Origin: Streptomyces diacarni
Lineage (GTDB): Bacteria > Actinomycetota > Actinomycetes > Streptomycetales > Streptomycetaceae
NCBI RefSeq assembly: GCF_003323715.1
Contig: NZ_QOIN01000046.1
Coordinates: 488,069 to 552,068, forward strand
Reading direction: 5' to 3'
Length of the DNA stretch: 64,000 nucleotides
The notes beneath the pieces are model-generated. The model searched no databases. It worked only from the letters and a program-made list of their open reading frames with translations, and was not told where the DNA came from. Below are positions 35,550-43,320 of the stretch, in pieces. A program made the translations under genes and the position numbers. Numbering within the stretch: the first letter of the stretch is position 1; every line of letters begins with the position of its first letter.

Positions 35550-36589
35550 CGGAAACGGACATACCCGCGGCCGCGCGGCCCCCGCGGCAGCGCCCCGCCC
35601 GGCGCGCCCTGTGGGGCCCGGCCGCCCGGCTGGTGGGACGGCGGCTGCTGGCCGCCGTCCCCGTACTGGCCGCGGTGACCTTCGGCGTCTTCGCCGTCGC
35701 CGCCGCCTCCCCCTTCGACCCCGTCCAGCAGTACGCGGGCTCCGCCGGACTCAACGCCTCCCAGGAGACCCTGGACCAGCTGCGCGCCAACCTGAACGTC
35801 GACGGACCCTTCCCGCAGCGCTGGTGGAACTGGCTCACCAGCGCCGTGACCGGCGACTTCGGCGACTCCACCTCCCTGCGCCAGCCCGTCGCACAGGTCA
35901 TCACCGAACGGCTCGGCTGGTCGGTCCTGCTGTGCGCCGTCGGCTTCGCCTTCGCGGTGCTCGTCGGCACCGTGCTCGGACTCGCCGCGGCCCGCCGCAG
36001 GGGCGGCCTCCTCGACCGGACGGTCACCTCCCTGTCCTACACGCTGGAGGCGGCACCGCCGTTCTGGCTCGGGCTGCTCGGCATCTGGCTGTTCGCCCTC
36101 CAGTTCGACGTGCTGCCCGCGGGCGGACTCACCGACAGCGGCAGCGACGTCGTCACCGCCTCGGCGCTGCTGCGCCACCTCGCACTGCCCGCGCTGGTGC
36201 TGGGCATCTCCCAGGTGCCGTGGTTCCTGCTGTACGTCCGCCAGGGCGTCGGCGACGCGCTGGCGGAGGACGCCGTACGCGGCGCACGCGCCCGCGGCCT
36301 GTCCGAGCGGACCGTGCTGCTGGGACACGCGCTGCGCTCCGGGCTGCTGCCCGTGCTCACCCTGATCGGCTCCCGCATCCCCGAACTCATCACCGGCGCA
36401 CTGCTGGTGGAGACCGTCTTCAGCTGGCCCGGCATCGCCTCGGCGACCGTCGAGGCCGCCACCGCGACCGACTTCCCGCTGCTGGCCGCCCTCACCACGC
36501 TGGCCACGGTCGCGGTACTGGCCGGAAACCTGCTCTCGGACCTCGGCTACGGACTCGCCGACCCCCGCGTGGCCATGGAGGAGATGTGA
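35546..36589 (+). CDS. nikB: ABC transporter permease (NikB/DppB type)
   Basis: A 347-residue inner-membrane permease. The typical DppB/NikB start is present (RLVGRRLLAAVPVLAAVTFG), with the EAA loop in RARGLSERTVLLGHALRSGLLPV and the family ending LGYGLADPRV. About six helices. GTG at 35546 overlaps the upstream stop in a GTGA quartet; a GTG-to-stop overlap also links it to the next gene. It forms the channel with the second permease. Confidence 0.85.
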   Translation: MTETDIPAAARPPRQRPARRALWGPAARLVGRRLLAAVPVLAAVTFGVFAVAAASPFDPVQQYAGSAGLNASQETLDQLRANLNVDGPFPQRWWNWLTSAVTGDFGDSTSLRQPVAQVITERLGWSVLLCAVGFAFAVLVGTVLGLAAARRRGGLLDRTVTSLSYTLEAAPPFWLGLLGIWLFALQFDVLPAGGLTDSGSDVVTASALLRHLALPALVLGISQVPWFLLYVRQGVGDALAEDAVRGARARGLSERTVLLGHALRSGLLPVLTLIGSRIPELITGALLVETVFSWPGIASATVEAATATDFPLLAALTTLATVAVLAGNLLSDLGYGLADPRVAMEEM

Positions 36590-37461
36590 GCATCCCCGCG
36601 GCGCTCAGGCGCAGGACCCCACGCGGCACGCCCGCGACGGGCCGCGGCCTGCGGCTGCCCGTCTCGGCCTGTGTGGTGGCGGCCGTCCTGCTGGCCGTCG
36701 TCCTCGTGCCGCTGCTCGTCCCGCTGGACGAGCAGGCCGTCGACATGACCAACAAGCTCCACGCGCCCTCCCTCGCCCACCCCTTCGGCACCGACGACGT
36801 GGGCCGCGACGTGCTGCTGCGGTGCGTCTACGGACTGCGCGTCTCGCTCCTCGTCGGCGTCGTCGCCGCGCTGACCGCCACCGTCATCGGCACCGCGGTC
36901 GGCGCCGCAGCCGGCGCGGTCGGCGGCCGCACCGACCGGATGGTGATGCGCGCCGTGGACGTCTTCTCCTCCGTGCCGCACCTGCTGCTGGGCATCTTCA
37001 TCGTCGCCATGTTCCGGCCCGGGGTGTGGCCCGTCGTCATCTCGGTGGGGCTCACCCACTGGCTGTCGACCGCGCGGATCGTGCGCGCCGAGCTGCTGTC
37101 CCTGCGCTCCCGCGACTTCGTCGACGCCGCCGTCTCGGGCGGCGCCTCCCGCTGGCGGGTCGGCGTACGGCACCTGCTGCCAGGCGTGCTGCCGCAGGCC
37201 GGACTCGCCGCCGTGCTGATGGTGCCGCACGCCATCTGGCACGAGTCGGCGCTCTCCTTCCTCGGGCTCGGCCTGCCCACCCACCGGGCCAGCCTCGGCA
37301 ACATGATCCAGGACGCGCGGGGCACCCTGCTGGCCGGCGACTGGTGGCCCACCCTCTTCCCCGGCCTGTTCCTCATCGTCCCGACCCTCGCCATCGCCTC
37401 CCTCGCCGGGGTGTGGCGGGAGCGGATCAACCCGCGGCGCCGATCGGAGCTGATGCTGTGA
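36586..37461 (+). CDS. nikC: ABC transporter permease (NikC/DppC type)
   Basis: A 291-residue permease. It has an N-terminal helix (LPVSACVVAAVLLAVVLVPL), the DppC/NikC signature HPFGTDDVGRDVLLRCVYG and an EAA loop in DAAVSGGASRWRVGVRHLLPG. The motif ESALSFLGLGLP and a final GVWRERINPR complete the family pattern. GTG at 36586 overlaps the previous stop by 4 bp, as does its own end with the next gene. Confidence 0.87.
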   Translation: MSIPAALRRRTPRGTPATGRGLRLPVSACVVAAVLLAVVLVPLLVPLDEQAVDMTNKLHAPSLAHPFGTDDVGRDVLLRCVYGLRVSLLVGVVAALTATVIGTAVGAAAGAVGGRTDRMVMRAVDVFSSVPHLLLGIFIVAMFRPGVWPVVISVGLTHWLSTARIVRAELLSLRSRDFVDAAVSGGASRWRVGVRHLLPGVLPQAGLAAVLMVPHAIWHESALSFLGLGLPTHRASLGNMIQDARGTLLAGDWWPTLFPGLFLIVPTLAIASLAGVWRERINPRRRSELML

Positions 37462-38477
37462 GCCAGGGCACCGACGCACCCGAGCCCCTGCTGTCCGTCC
37501 GCGACCTGTCCGTACGCTTTGGGATGCGGGGCGGGCGCGAGATCGCCGCCGTCACCGACGTCAGCCTCGAGGTGGCCCACGGGGAGTGCCTGGCGCTGGT
37601 GGGGGAGAGCGGCTGCGGCAAGTCGGTACTCGCCTCCGCGCTGCTGGGGCTCCTCCCCGGCAACGCGCGGGTCGGCGGCTCCGCGCTGCTGTCCGGGCCA
37701 CGGCCCGGCGAGACGACCGACCTCCTGGCCGCCGACGAGGCCACGCTGGCCCGCACCGTGCGCGGCCGGCGCGTCGGTCTCGTCCCGCAGAGCCCGGCGG
37801 CCCACCTGACGCCCGTGCGCACGGTCCGCTCCCACCTGGCCGAGACCGTACGGGAGCTGACCGGGGCGAAGGGCCGGGCGCTGGCCACCGCCACCGCGGC
37901 AGCCGCACGGCGCGCCGCCTTCCCCGCCGACCACCTCGACCGCTACCCCCACCAGCTCTCCGGCGGACTCGCCCAGCGGGCCGCCACCGCGCTCGCTCTC
38001 GTGGGCGAAGCGCCGCTGCTGCTCGCGGACGAGCCCACCACCGGGCTCGACCGCGACCTGGTCGAGCGCACCGTGGACGAGCTGCGCGGCCACGCCGACG
38101 CGGGGCGCGGACTGCTGATCATCACCCACGACCTGGCGGCGGCCGAACGCATCGCCGACCGGGTGGCCGTCATGTACGCGGGCCGCGTCGTGGAACTGGC
38201 CGAAGGGCGCGGCTTCTTCGGCGCTCCCGGACCCCGCCACCCCTACGCCCGCGGCCTGCTGGACGCGCTGCCAGAACGTGCGTTCCGCCCCATCCCCGGC
38301 ATGCCGCCCGAACTGGGCGACCTCCCCGCCGGCTGCGCCTTCGCGCCGCGCTGCGCCCGCGCGGACGCCACGTGCGCGACCGTGCCGGCCCTGAGCGGCA
38401 CGGTGGCCTGCCACCACCCGGTGCCGGCGCCCGAGCCCGCCGGGCACGGGCTGCGTCCCGAAGGGAGCCGGACATGA
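37458..38477 (+). CDS. nikD: ABC transporter ATP-binding protein (NikD/DppD type)
   Basis: A 339-residue ATPase with Walker A GESGCGKS at about residue 48, signature LSGGLAQRAA, Walker B LLLADEPTTGLDRD and H-loop LIITHDLAA. The C-terminal oligopeptide/nickel transporter extension has the usual Cys-rich motif CAFAPRCARADATC, which in this family can bind an iron-sulphur cluster. It overlaps both neighbours by 4 bp. It energises import together with the second ATPase. Confidence 0.87.
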   Translation: MSQGTDAPEPLLSVRDLSVRFGMRGGREIAAVTDVSLEVAHGECLALVGESGCGKSVLASALLGLLPGNARVGGSALLSGPRPGETTDLLAADEATLARTVRGRRVGLVPQSPAAHLTPVRTVRSHLAETVRELTGAKGRALATATAAAARRAAFPADHLDRYPHQLSGGLAQRAATALALVGEAPLLLADEPTTGLDRDLVERTVDELRGHADAGRGLLIITHDLAAAERIADRVAVMYAGRVVELAEGRGFFGAPGPRHPYARGLLDALPERAFRPIPGMPPELGDLPAGCAFAPRCARADATCATVPALSGTVACHHPVPAPEPAGHGLRPEGSRT

Positions 38478-39181
38478 CGCCGAACCCGCCCGCGCTGGAG
38501 CTGCGCGCGGTCACCGCCGGGTATGACCGGAGCGCCCCCGTGGTCCGCGAGGCCTCCCTGACGGTGGCCGGGGGCGAGGCCGTCGGGCTGCTGGGGCCCA
38601 GCGGCTGCGGCAAGTCCACCCTGGCGAAGGTCGCGGCGCTGCTGCACCGCCCCTACGCGGGCACCGTCCACCTCGGTGGCGTCCAGGCGCGTGGCTGGCG
38701 GCACCGGGCGCCCCGCGCCCAGCGGACCGCCGTCGGCGTCGTCTTCCAGCAGCCCCGGCTGGCCGCCGACCCCCGGCTCACCCTCGCCGCGCTGATCGCC
38801 GAGCCGCTGCGCGCCACCGGGCGGAAGACCGAGGCGCTGACGCGCACCGGGGAGCTGGCCGGCTCCGTCGGCCTGGGCACCGACCTGCTGGGCCGCCGTC
38901 CGCACGAGGTCAGCGACGGCCAGCTGCAACGCGCCTGCCTCGCCAGGGCGCTGGCCCTACGGCCCCGGGTGCTCGTCTGCGACGAGATGACCGCGATGCT
39001 CGACGCCTCCACCACGGCGGCGCTGGTGGCGGTCGTCGAGGAGTACCGGGAGCTGACGGGCGCCGCCCTGCTCGCGGTCGGCCACGACCGCACCCTGCTG
39101 GAACGCTGGTGCGACCGCACGGTGGACATGCCGGGCATCGCACTCCCGGCCCGGGCCCCGGCCCCCGGGCCGAACCGTTAG
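38474..39181 (+). CDS. nikE: ABC transporter ATP-binding protein (NikE/DppF type)
   Basis: A 235-residue ATPase, short because it lacks the C-terminal extension of the DppF type. Walker A is GPSGCGKST, the signature is VSDGQLQRACLARAL and Walker B is VLVCDEMTAMLDAS, with Met-Thr in place of Pro-Thr after the catalytic Glu. It ends the operon; a GC-rich hairpin starts 10 bp after its stop. The ATG at 38474 overlaps the previous stop. Confidence 0.85.
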   Translation: MTPNPPALELRAVTAGYDRSAPVVREASLTVAGGEAVGLLGPSGCGKSTLAKVAALLHRPYAGTVHLGGVQARGWRHRAPRAQRTAVGVVFQQPRLAADPRLTLAALIAEPLRATGRKTEALTRTGELAGSVGLGTDLLGRRPHEVSDGQLQRACLARALALRPRVLVCDEMTAMLDASTTAALVAVVEEYRELTGAALLAVGHDRTLLERWCDRTVDMPGIALPARAPAPGPNR

Positions 39182-39191
39182 GACCGGTGGA

Positions 39192-39212
39192 CCGCGCCCC
39201 GGAGGGGCGCGG
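39192..39212 (+). terminator. Terminator after the five-gene ABC operon
   Basis: CCGCGCCCC and GGGGCGCGG form a perfect 9-bp stem with a GGA loop. The following GGGGAACTG is part of a hairpin-plus-tail sequence that I recall as dispersed in Streptomyces intergenic regions. Confidence 0.8.
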
Positions 39213-39303
39213 GGAACTGCCCCCACGCGCCGAAGTCCACCCGCAGACCGCCCGCCACGAACAGTGGCACCCCGTTGCCGGGACAGCACCCACAGGCAAA
39301 GCT

Positions 39304-40587
39304 CTACAGCCGCACCCCGTGCTGCCGCAGATACGCCAGCGGATCGATGTCGCTGCCGTAGCCGGGCCCCGTGCGGATCTCGAAGTGCAGGTGCGGCCCC
39401 GTGGCGTTGCCCGTCGCGCCCGAGCGGCCGATGCGCGCTCCCGCACCGACCGACTGCCCGGACCGTACGGAGATCGCCGACAGGTGCCCGTACTGGCTGT
39501 ACCTGCCGTCGCTGTGGCGCAGCACCACCTGGTAGCCGTAGGCGTCCTGCCAGCCGGCCGAGACCACCGTGCCGCCCAGCACCGCCTTGACGGAGGTCCC
39601 GGTGGAGACGGGGAAGTCCACGCCGGTGTGGTGCCCTGACGACCAACTGCCGCCCGCCGCGCGGTAGGCCGTGCTCGGGCCGACACCGGCGACGGGAGCG
39701 GTAGCCGAACCCCCCGAGGAACGGGGTGCCTTCTTCTGCGGTGCCTTCTTCGGCGGAGCCTTCTTCTCGGGCGTCTGCTCCTGGTGCGCCTTCCGCTCGG
39801 AGGCGGCCGGGCGCTCGGCGCGGTCGGGACCGCTCTCCTTCCGCCCGGTCTTCTGCGCAGGCCCCGTCGTCTCCAGGCGCTGTCCCGGCAGGATCAGGTC
39901 GGGGTCGGCTCCGACGGTGGAGCGGTTCCAGTCGTAGAGGCGGTGCCAGCCGCCCTCCACGCTGCCCGCTTCGGCGATGCTGGAGAGTGTGTCGCCGCTG
40001 ACCACCTCGTAGGTCGTCTGCTTCTTCAACCGCTCGGCCCTGGCCCGGTCCGCCTTGTCCTTCGACGCCCTGGCCTTCTCGGCCTTCTCGTCCCTCTCGG
40101 CCTTCCTGCCCTTCTCGTCCTCCGACGCCCGCGCCCGCACGCTCTTCGGCTCGCCGGAGCGGGCCCGTTCGCTCTTCGGACGCGCATCGGCGCGCTGCGG
40201 CTCGGCGTCGCCCCGGGCGAGACCGGCGCGCGGACCGCAGTGCGGCCACGCCCCGGGGCCCTGCCGGTCCAGCACCTTCTCGGCGACGGCGACCTGCTCG
40301 CTCGGCGAGGCCAGGTCGGCCCGCGGTGCGTACGCGCGTCCGCCATACGCCTCCCAGGTGCTCCGGGTGAACTGGAGCCCGCCGTAGTGGCCGTTGCCGG
40401 TGTTGATGTCCCACGTGCCGCTGCTCTCACAGGCCGCTACCTTCTCCCACACCTCCTGCGGCGCGGCGTGCGCGAGCTGGGCCGCGGCGAGGGGTAAGGC
40501 GATACCCGCGCCACCCGCCGTCACCGTCCTGGAGACGCGCGCGGCGGAGCGGGGCTGGGGTCGGCGGTGGCGCCCACGTGCGGACAT
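39304..40587 (-). CDS. Rpf-like transglycosylase with LysM and M23 peptidase domains, secreted
   Basis: A 427-residue wall enzyme. Residues 1-42 are a signal peptide (ending AQLAHAA). An Rpf/transglycosylase-like domain follows at ~43-118 (VAACESSGTWDINTGNGHYGGLQF, with the catalytic Glu in ACESSG). Next come a long charged Lys/Glu/Arg linker, a LysM domain at ~192-240 (YEVVSGDTLSSIAEAG) and a second Lys/Pro-rich linker. The M23 endopeptidase domain is last, with GHHTGVDF and HLHFE zinc ligands. It should cut both the glycan and the peptide parts of peptidoglycan, perhaps at germination or growth restart. Confidence 0.9.
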   Translation of the reverse strand: MSARGRHRRPQPRSAARVSRTVTAGGAGIALPLAAAQLAHAAPQEVWEKVAACESSGTWDINTGNGHYGGLQFTRSTWEAYGGRAYAPRADLASPSEQVAVAEKVLDRQGPGAWPHCGPRAGLARGDAEPQRADARPKSERARSGEPKSVRARASEDEKGRKAERDEKAEKARASKDKADRARAERLKKQTTYEVVSGDTLSSIAEAGSVEGGWHRLYDWNRSTVGADPDLILPGQRLETTGPAQKTGRKESGPDRAERPAASERKAHQEQTPEKKAPPKKAPQKKAPRSSGGSATAPVAGVGPSTAYRAAGGSWSSGHHTGVDFPVSTGTSVKAVLGGTVVSAGWQDAYGYQVVLRHSDGRYSQYGHLSAISVRSGQSVGAGARIGRSGATGNATGPHLHFEIRTGPGYGSDIDPLAYLRQHGVRL

Positions 40588-40651
40588 GGCCGGTTCCTCC
40601 GGTGCTCGGCGGTCCGCGCGCCTGCGCGGCCGGTGGCGGGGTGACGCGGTG

Positions 40652-41431
40652 CTACAGGTCCAGGCCGCGCCCGCGCCCGAGGCGGTGCGCGGCCTGGTCG
40701 GCGACGGACTCCTCCAGGTACACCTCGCACACCAGGCGCCCGCCGGCCGTCATGTTGTGTTCCAGCTCGTAGAGGCTGACCTCGTACCCGTCGGCCAGCA
40801 GGAAGGCGTGTTCGTAGACCGCGCACCACACCTGGCCCTCGCCGGGGCCGCCGGGGTGCGCGTGCGGTTTGGGGACGTGGGTGATGTGGTGTCCGAGCGC
40901 GGTGGCCAGCTGCCGCAGCGTCTCCTCACCGGGGCGGTCCGGGTTCTCGGCTCTGCGTAGCAGCCTGCGGGCGTGCTCGGCCGAGCCGCCCCGTACGTAC
41001 TCGCGGGCGGGGAAGACCTCGGCCCCCGGCCGCCCCGGCGGGGAATCGAAAGAGGTACGGGTGATGCCGAACGAGGCGTCCGGTGTGTGGGCCTCGCCCA
41101 TCTGGCGGTGCACCCGGCGCTCGGAGCGCGCCAAGGCCTCCGCGTCGTCGTATACCTCGTGCAGTTCGCCGGCGCCTTCGGGGCCGTCGTAACACAGTTC
41201 CCACAGCAGCACACTGGCCCCGTCGGCCAGCAGGAAGACGTGGCGGAAACTGCTGCACCGCAGCGCGGGCGGCGGGGAGTTGCGGTGCCGCCAGCCGTAG
41301 AGCTCGACCTGGAACATCACCGCGTCGCGCAGCCTGTGGAGGACCGCGTCGGGGACGTCGAAGGGGTTCTGGGCGCGGGCCAGCAGCTCGTGAAGGTGGT
41401 GAGCAGGCGTCAGGTGAGCTTCCTCGCTCAT
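40652..41431 (-). CDS. DUF6227 family protein, function unknown
   Basis: A 259-residue cytoplasmic protein. It contains two copies of a unit built around FLLADG(x)3LxELxYD/LEHN and HEVY/CEVY (FRHVFLLADGASVLLWELCYD at ~55 and YEHAFLLADGYEVSLYELEH at ~205), so it may be an internal duplication. Family members are confined to actinomycetes as far as I recall. ATG at 41431 follows GGGAGGG. It is 64 bp upstream of the wall hydrolase gene on the same strand and may be co-transcribed with it. Confidence 0.75.
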   Translation of the reverse strand: MSEEAHLTPAHHLHELLARAQNPFDVPDAVLHRLRDAVMFQVELYGWRHRNSPPPALRCSSFRHVFLLADGASVLLWELCYDGPEGAGELHEVYDDAEALARSERRVHRQMGEAHTPDASFGITRTSFDSPPGRPGAEVFPAREYVRGGSAEHARRLLRRAENPDRPGEETLRQLATALGHHITHVPKPHAHPGGPGEGQVWCAVYEHAFLLADGYEVSLYELEHNMTAGGRLVCEVYLEESVADQAAHRLGRGRGLDL

Positions 41432-41684
41432 CGCGGACCCTCCCGGCGTGCAGCAGACTACCGACCGTCCCCGCGCGCACACACCGTAGCGCTCCGAGTG
41501 CGGTGAGCGGGAGGAGTTGGCGGAATTCCGCTCGCCCCGCCCCGGTGGCGAGGCGTTCCTTGGGCCGGTTTTGGCCGGTGCGCCGACCCGCAGGCGGGGC
41601 ACATCCGGGGGTGAGAGGCGTCCGAGGGGGAACGACACTGGTGGACGTCACGGGGGACGGGCCCCGGCTGAAGGGAGCGCGGCG

Positions 41685-43235
41685 GTGACCACACTGCCCG
41701 TCGGATACGAGTCCTACTGGATGCTTTCAGCGGCGGCGACGCCCCAGGAGCCGCTGCCGCCCGACAGCAGGGTCGAGGTGGACGTCGCCGTGGTGGGCGG
41801 CGGCATAGCGGGGCTGTCGACGGCGTGGGAGCTGGCCCGCGCGGGGCGGAGCGTCGCCGTACTGGAGTCCGACCGGCTGGCCGCAGGCGTCACCGGACAC
41901 ACGACGGCCAAGCTCTCCGCGCTCCAGGGGCTGTCCTACAGCTGGCTGCGCGCCAACCGCTCACCCGCGGACGCGCGGCTCTACGCGCTCTCGCAGCAGG
42001 GGGCCGTGGAGCACGCGGCCGCCGTCGCCCAGCTGCTGGGCGTCGACTGCGAGTTCGAACGAGTCCCCGCGCACACCTACGTCGAGTCGGCCGAACACGT
42101 GGCGGAGATACACGAGGAGGCCCGCGCGGCGGCCGAGGCCGGACTGGCCGCCTCGTACGTGACCGCCACCGGGCTGCCCTTCCGGGTGGGCGCGGCCGTA
42201 CGCGTCGAGAACCAGGCGCAGTTCCACCCGCGCAAGTACCTGCTGGCGCTGGCCGAGGACATTCGGCGCCGCGGCGGACTGCTGTACGAGCGCACCCGCG
42301 TCGTCGCCCTGGACGAGGGCGAACCGTGCGTGGTGACGGCGGAGAACGGGGGCGAGGTCGCCGCCCGCGACGTCGTGGTGGCCACCCACTACCCCGTCTT
42401 CGACCGGGCGTTGATGTTCTCCCGGCTGCAACCGCGCCGCGAACTGGTCATCTCCGCGCTGCTGCCCCAGGAGGACGATCCGCGCGGCACCTACCTCTCC
42501 CCCGAGCGCGGTACCCGCTCGGTGCGCACGGCGCCCTACCCGTTCGGGGACGGCAGGCGGCTGCTGATCGTCACCGGGGAGACCTTCAGCCCCGGCACAC
42601 CGGGCATCGGTTCGGTCGCCGCCCGCTACGAGCGGCTCGCCGCCTGGACGTACGAGCGGTTCCCCCGGGCACGGCTGGCACACCGCTGGGCCACCCAGGA
42701 CAACGAGACCACCGACCGCGTGCCCTACATCGGCCGCTTCCACGCCGCCACCCAGCACACCTACGTCGCCACCGGGTTCGGCGGCTGGGGCATGAGCTCG
42801 GGCGTGCTCGCGGGGCAGCTGCTGGCCGCGCACATCACCGGCGGCGAGCTGCCCGCCTGGGCGGGACTCTACGACCCCGTCAGGCTCCGCCCGAGCGACG
42901 GACCCGCGCTGCTGCGGCTCCAGTCGACGGTGGCCCGCCGCTTCGTCGGCGACCGGCTGCGTCCCGGCTACGTCGACTCGGTGGAGGAGATCACCCCCGG
43001 TACGGGCGCCATCGTGCGCGTGCGGGGGAGGCGCTGCGCGGTCCACCGCACCCCCGAGGGCGAGCTGCGCGCCCTCTCGCCGCGCTGCACCCACCTGGGC
43101 TGCCTGGTGCGGTTCAACGACGCGGAGGTCGCCTGGGAGTGCCCCTGCCACGGCTCCCGGTTCGGCACGGACGGCTCGGTGATCCAGGGCCCGGCGACCC
43201 GGCCGCTGGAGCCGCGTGACCTGGGCGAGGAGTGA
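41685..43235 (+). CDS. FAD-dependent oxidoreductase with C-terminal Rieske iron-sulphur domain
   Basis: A 516-residue fusion. The N-terminal DAO-type FAD domain starts at VDVAVVGGGIAGLSTAWELA (residues ~30-49), and a second FAD contact lies near YVATGFGGWGMSSGV. The C-terminal Rieske domain (~430-516) has the [2Fe-2S] ligands CTHLGC and CPCHGSRF. This layout is common in Gram-positive genomes but its substrate is unknown; electrons probably pass between flavin and cluster. GTG at 41685 follows AAGGGAGCG. Confidence 0.87.
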   Translation: MTTLPVGYESYWMLSAAATPQEPLPPDSRVEVDVAVVGGGIAGLSTAWELARAGRSVAVLESDRLAAGVTGHTTAKLSALQGLSYSWLRANRSPADARLYALSQQGAVEHAAAVAQLLGVDCEFERVPAHTYVESAEHVAEIHEEARAAAEAGLAASYVTATGLPFRVGAAVRVENQAQFHPRKYLLALAEDIRRRGGLLYERTRVVALDEGEPCVVTAENGGEVAARDVVVATHYPVFDRALMFSRLQPRRELVISALLPQEDDPRGTYLSPERGTRSVRTAPYPFGDGRRLLIVTGETFSPGTPGIGSVAARYERLAAWTYERFPRARLAHRWATQDNETTDRVPYIGRFHAATQHTYVATGFGGWGMSSGVLAGQLLAAHITGGELPAWAGLYDPVRLRPSDGPALLRLQSTVARRFVGDRLRPGYVDSVEEITPGTGAIVRVRGRRCAVHRTPEGELRALSPRCTHLGCLVRFNDAEVAWECPCHGSRFGTDGSVIQGPATRPLEPRDLGEE

Positions 43236-43320
43236 GGCGCCGGCGCTCCGCCCCGGTGGCCGGTCCCGAGCCGGGGCCCCGCGCCTCGCCGGGCCGCGCG
43301 GGTGAGCGGCCCCGCGCCCG

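Noticed and set aside
38960..39010. Broken Walker B in the last ABC ATPase (DEMT in place of DEPT)
   Set aside because: The catalytic Asp-Glu pair is intact, and Met for Pro at the next position is tolerated in ABC ATPases.
40588..40651. A c-di-AMP (ydaO) riboswitch before the Rpf-like gene, as known for rpfA
   Set aside because: Only 64 bp separate it from the upstream gene on the same strand and none of the conserved blocks are present.
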